Source of the DNA: Gemmobacter lanyuensis
Lineage (GTDB): Bacteria > Pseudomonadota > Alphaproteobacteria > Rhodobacterales > Rhodobacteraceae
Assembly: GCF_014652355.1 (NCBI RefSeq)
Contig: NZ_BMYQ01000002.1
Coordinates: forward strand, 338,480 to 402,479
Direction: 5' to 3'
Length of the DNA stretch: 64,000 nucleotides
Part shown: one piece after another, positions 62,184 to 64,000 of the stretch
How the letters are laid out: each line of letters begins with the position of its first letter
How positions within the stretch are numbered: position 1 is the first letter of the stretch
Notes under the pieces: generated by a model
The model's database searches: none
What the model was told of the DNA's origin: nothing
The model's input: the letters and a program-made list of their open reading frames with translations, nothing else
Made by a program: the position numbers and the translations under genes

Positions 62184-63470
62184 ATGGCGCATGTTGTTGT
62201 GTTGGGCGCGGGTCTGGGTGGGGCCATCATGGCCTATGAGCTGCGTGACCAGCTTCGCAAGGAAGACCGGATCACCGTGGTCACCAAGGACCCGCAGTAT
62301 CATTTCGTGCCCTCGAACCCCTGGATCGCCGTGGGCTGGCGCGACCGCGAAGAGATCAGCATTGATCTGGCCCCGACCATGGCGCGCAAGGATATCGACT
62401 TCATCCCCGTGGCCGCCGAACGTCTGCACCCCGAGGAAAACCGCGTCGAACTGGTGGATGGCCGGTCGGTCAGCTATGACTATCTGGTCATCGCAACTGG
62501 CCCGGAACTCGCCTTTGATGAAATCGAGGGCTTTGGTCCGCACGGCGGCCATACCCAGTCGGTCTGCCATATCGACCATGCCGAACAGGCCAAGGCCGTC
62601 TTCGACAAGCTGGTACAGAACCCCGGCCCGGTGATCATTGGCGCGGCGCAGGGCGCAAGCTGCTTTGGCCCGGCCTATGAATTTCTCTTCATCCTCGAAA
62701 CCGCATTGCGGCGGGCCAAGGTGCGCGACCGCGTGCCCATGACCTTTGTCACCTCGGAACCCTATATCGGGCATCTGGGCCTCGACGGGGTGGGCGACAC
62801 CAAGGGGCTGCTCGAATCCGAGATGCGGTCGAAGACGATCAAATGGATGACCTCGACCCGCGTGAAGCGCGTGGAACCGGGCAAGATGTTCGTGGAAGAG
62901 ATCAACGACGACGGCAGCGTGAAGGCCGAACGGGAATTGCCCTTCGCCTTTTCCATGATGCTGCCCGCCTTCCGTGGCATAAAGGCCGTCTCGGGGATCG
63001 AAGGGCTGAGCAACCCGCGCGGCTTTACTATTGTCGATCACCACCAGCAGAACCCGAAATACCGCAATGTCTTTGCCGTGGGGGTCTGCGTGGCCATTCC
63101 GCCACTGGCGCCGACGCCCGTGCCCTGCGGTGTGCCGAAGACCGGGTTCATGATCGAAAGCATGGTGTCGGCGACGGCGCATAACATCGGCAACCTCGTC
63201 CGCGGGAAAGAGCCGGATCGCGTCGGCACCTGGAACGCGGTCTGTCTGGCTGATTTCGGCGACAGCGGTGTGGCCTTCGTGGCGCAACCCCAGATCCCGC
63301 CGCGCAACGTGAACTGGTCCTCGTCGGGCAAGTGGGTGCATCTCGCCAAGATCGGGTTCGAAAAATACTTCCTCCGCAAGCTCAAGGCCGGGACCAGCGA
63401 ACCCTTTTATGAAAGCCTCGCGCTCAAGGTGCTGGGCATCGACAAGCTGAAAGAGACCACCAAGGGCTGA
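62184..63470 (+). CDS. sqr: Sulfide:quinone oxidoreductase family flavoprotein
   Basis: ATG 62184 has GAGGAG at about 7 nt; an adjoining ATG is at 62181. The 428-residue protein is a two-dinucleotide-fold flavoprotein: VVVLGAGLGGAIMAYEL, DYLVIATGPELAF and the GAAQGASCFGP segment with one candidate redox cysteine. NVFAVGVCVAIPP and TPVPCGVPKTGFMIESM near the C-terminus, with the second cysteine and the quinone-site region, are SQR signatures. It oxidises sulfide to sulfane sulfur and passes electrons to the quinone pool. It follows the RND pump by 96 nt and precedes a DUF2892 gene. Confidence 0.9.
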   Translation: MAHVVVLGAGLGGAIMAYELRDQLRKEDRITVVTKDPQYHFVPSNPWIAVGWRDREEISIDLAPTMARKDIDFIPVAAERLHPEENRVELVDGRSVSYDYLVIATGPELAFDEIEGFGPHGGHTQSVCHIDHAEQAKAVFDKLVQNPGPVIIGAAQGASCFGPAYEFLFILETALRRAKVRDRVPMTFVTSEPYIGHLGLDGVGDTKGLLESEMRSKTIKWMTSTRVKRVEPGKMFVEEINDDGSVKAERELPFAFSMMLPAFRGIKAVSGIEGLSNPRGFTIVDHHQQNPKYRNVFAVGVCVAIPPLAPTPVPCGVPKTGFMIESMVSATAHNIGNLVRGKEPDRVGTWNAVCLADFGDSGVAFVAQPQIPPRNVNWSSSGKWVHLAKIGFEKYFLRKLKAGTSEPFYESLALKVLGIDKLKETTKG

Positions 63471-63532
63471 GACCCTGACCCCGCCATCGGCCGGGGCAGG
63501 GCGCCCCGGTCTTTCAAAGAAAGGATGACCCC

Positions 63533-63736
63533 ATGACCCTCGATCGTTCCGTGATGCTCTTTGCCGGCTGCATGGTGCTGCTCAGCGTGGTGCTGACGAC
63601 CTTCGTCTCGCCGCTGTTCATCTGGTTCACCGTCTTCATCGGCCTGAACCTGATCCAATCCTCGTTCACCGGGATCTGCCCCGCCGCGACGGTCTTCAAG
63701 ATGCTGGGAATCAGGGAAGGCTGCGCCTTCAAATGA
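63533..63736 (+). CDS. DUF2892 (YgaP-type) small membrane protein
   Basis: A 67-residue protein with two hydrophobic helices, about 8-28 and 30-45, preceded by GAAAGGA. TLDRSVMLFAGCMVLLSV and the C-terminal FTGICPAATVFKMLGIREGCAF with a CPA motif match DUF2892 proteins, which often accompany rhodanese and SQR genes. Its cysteines may accept sulfane sulfur. It ends the operon and is followed by an intrinsic terminator. Confidence 0.9.
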   Translation: MTLDRSVMLFAGCMVLLSVVLTTFVSPLFIWFTVFIGLNLIQSSFTGICPAATVFKMLGIREGCAFK

Positions 63737-63759
63737 TTCTGGCCTGACAGGCGAGCGAG

Positions 63760-63782
63760 GACCCGGCTTTTGCCGGGTCTTT
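63760..63782 (+). terminator. Intrinsic terminator of the RND/SQR operon
   Basis: GACCCGGC (63760-63767) pairs perfectly with GCCGGGTC (63772-63779) around TTTT, then a TTT run. It lies 23 nt after the DUF2892 stop codon. Confidence 0.9.
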
Positions 63783-63801
63783 GTGTTTGGTGGCCCGAGA
63801 T

Positions 63802-63873
63802 CCCGATTCCCGCCCCGATTCCGGCGGTGATTCCGGTTCCCCCCGTTTTTCGGCGGTGATTCTTGGTTGATTC
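63802..63873. repeat. Cluster of five GATTC (GANTC) sites in 12-nt tandem repeats
   Basis: GATTC occurs at 63805, 63817, 63829, 63858 and 63869. The first three lie in tandem 12-nt units (63802-63813, 63814-63825, 63826-63837), and CGGCGGTGATTC recurs at 63822 and 63851. GANTC is the site of the alphaproteobacterial CcrM methylase. The density is far above what chance gives in GC-rich DNA. Confidence 0.75.
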
Positions 63874-64000
63874 TGGGGAGTTGGGTGTTTTGTGTTGTGG
63901 ATAAGTGTTGGTTTGTGGGTTTGTGTTGTGGGGATTTTTTGGTCGGGATGCCAATGAAACAAGGGGTGTGCGACGGTTGTGTGAAGAAAGTTGGTGTTGG
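63874..64000. other. GT-rich edge region with a perfect DnaA box, possible origin margin
   Basis: TGTGGATAA at 63896-63904 is an exact reverse complement of the DnaA box TTATCCACA. The surrounding 127 nt are strongly G/T-biased on the plus strand, unlike any other part of the window, and hold no clear gene. With the adjacent GATTC cluster this looks like the margin of a replication origin (chromosome or chromid) that continues past the window edge. Confidence 0.5.

Noticed and set aside
60843..63341. 832-codon minus-strand frame opposite the RND pump and SQR
   Set aside because: Low-complexity His/Gln/Arg composition and complete overlap with two certain genes.
1..64000. tRNA, rRNA, insertion sequences, prophage or CRISPR
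   Set aside because: No cloverleaf-like segment, transposase motif, terminal repeats or regularly spaced repeats were found while reading both strands.

Overview
The window is high-GC DNA from an alphaproteobacterium, most likely a member of the Rhodobacterales. This rests on an invasion-associated locus B protein, a DUF2794 protein, an RND/sulfide:quinone oxidoreductase operon, GATTC (CcrM-type GANTC) clustering and dense translational coupling. I see no tRNA, rRNA, insertion sequence or CRISPR array. All assignments come from reading the sequence and translations; no database search was run.

Region 1 (1-22496) is an envelope polysaccharide locus with a secondary-metabolism module built in. 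It holds the end of a flippase-like protein, a small membrane protein, a priming sugar transferase, a Wzz-type chain-length protein with its CpsD-type ATPase, four glycosyltransferases (three GT2, one WecG/TagA/CpsF), an acyltransferase and an O-antigen ligase/polymerase-like protein. Among these sit a one-module polyketide synthase (KS-AT-KR-DH-ACP-TE), a third GT2, an NRPS with a formyltransferase domain and an adenylation domain split by a luciferase-like monooxygenase, and a phosphopantetheinyl transferase. The NRPS has no complete condensation domain and the PKS has the only thioesterase, so a natural reading is NRPS loading, one PKS extension, then release. The product is unknown.

Region 2 (22533-35882) is mostly housekeeping: zapE, a beta-carbonic anhydrase, an M17 aminopeptidase with an NlpC/P60 hydrolase, an asparaginase, an IalB-like secreted protein, exbB-exbD-tonB, rlmN, a YcaQ-like glycosylase, a LOG-family protein and dapD.

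Region 3 (35883-52537) is a minus-strand run of twelve genes, most overlapping by 4-14 nt, with a divergent MarR regulator. It encodes a molybdenum hydroxylase (FAD subunit plus a fused 2Fe-2S/Mo subunit), a 6-hydroxynicotinate reductase-like Fe-S protein, UPF0280 and DUF1185 proteins, an unrecognised polytopic membrane protein, a complete branched-chain-amino-acid-type ABC importer and a HyuA/HyuB pair. Together they look like import, hydroxylation, ring reduction and ATP-dependent lactam opening of an N-heteroaromatic acid such as nicotinate or a relative.

Region 4 (52679-64000) has three units. The first is a periplasmic molybdopterin-oxidoreductase-fold protein lacking cysteine, coupled to a hybrid histidine kinase and followed by a LuxR-type response regulator. 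The second is a TerC-like DUF475 protein behind a leader that can form a perfect 7-bp pseudoknot. The third is a sulfide-handling operon (RND adaptor, RND pump, sulfide:quinone oxidoreductase, DUF2892 protein). The right edge holds five GATTC sites in 69 nt followed by a perfect DnaA box, which looks like the margin of a replication origin.
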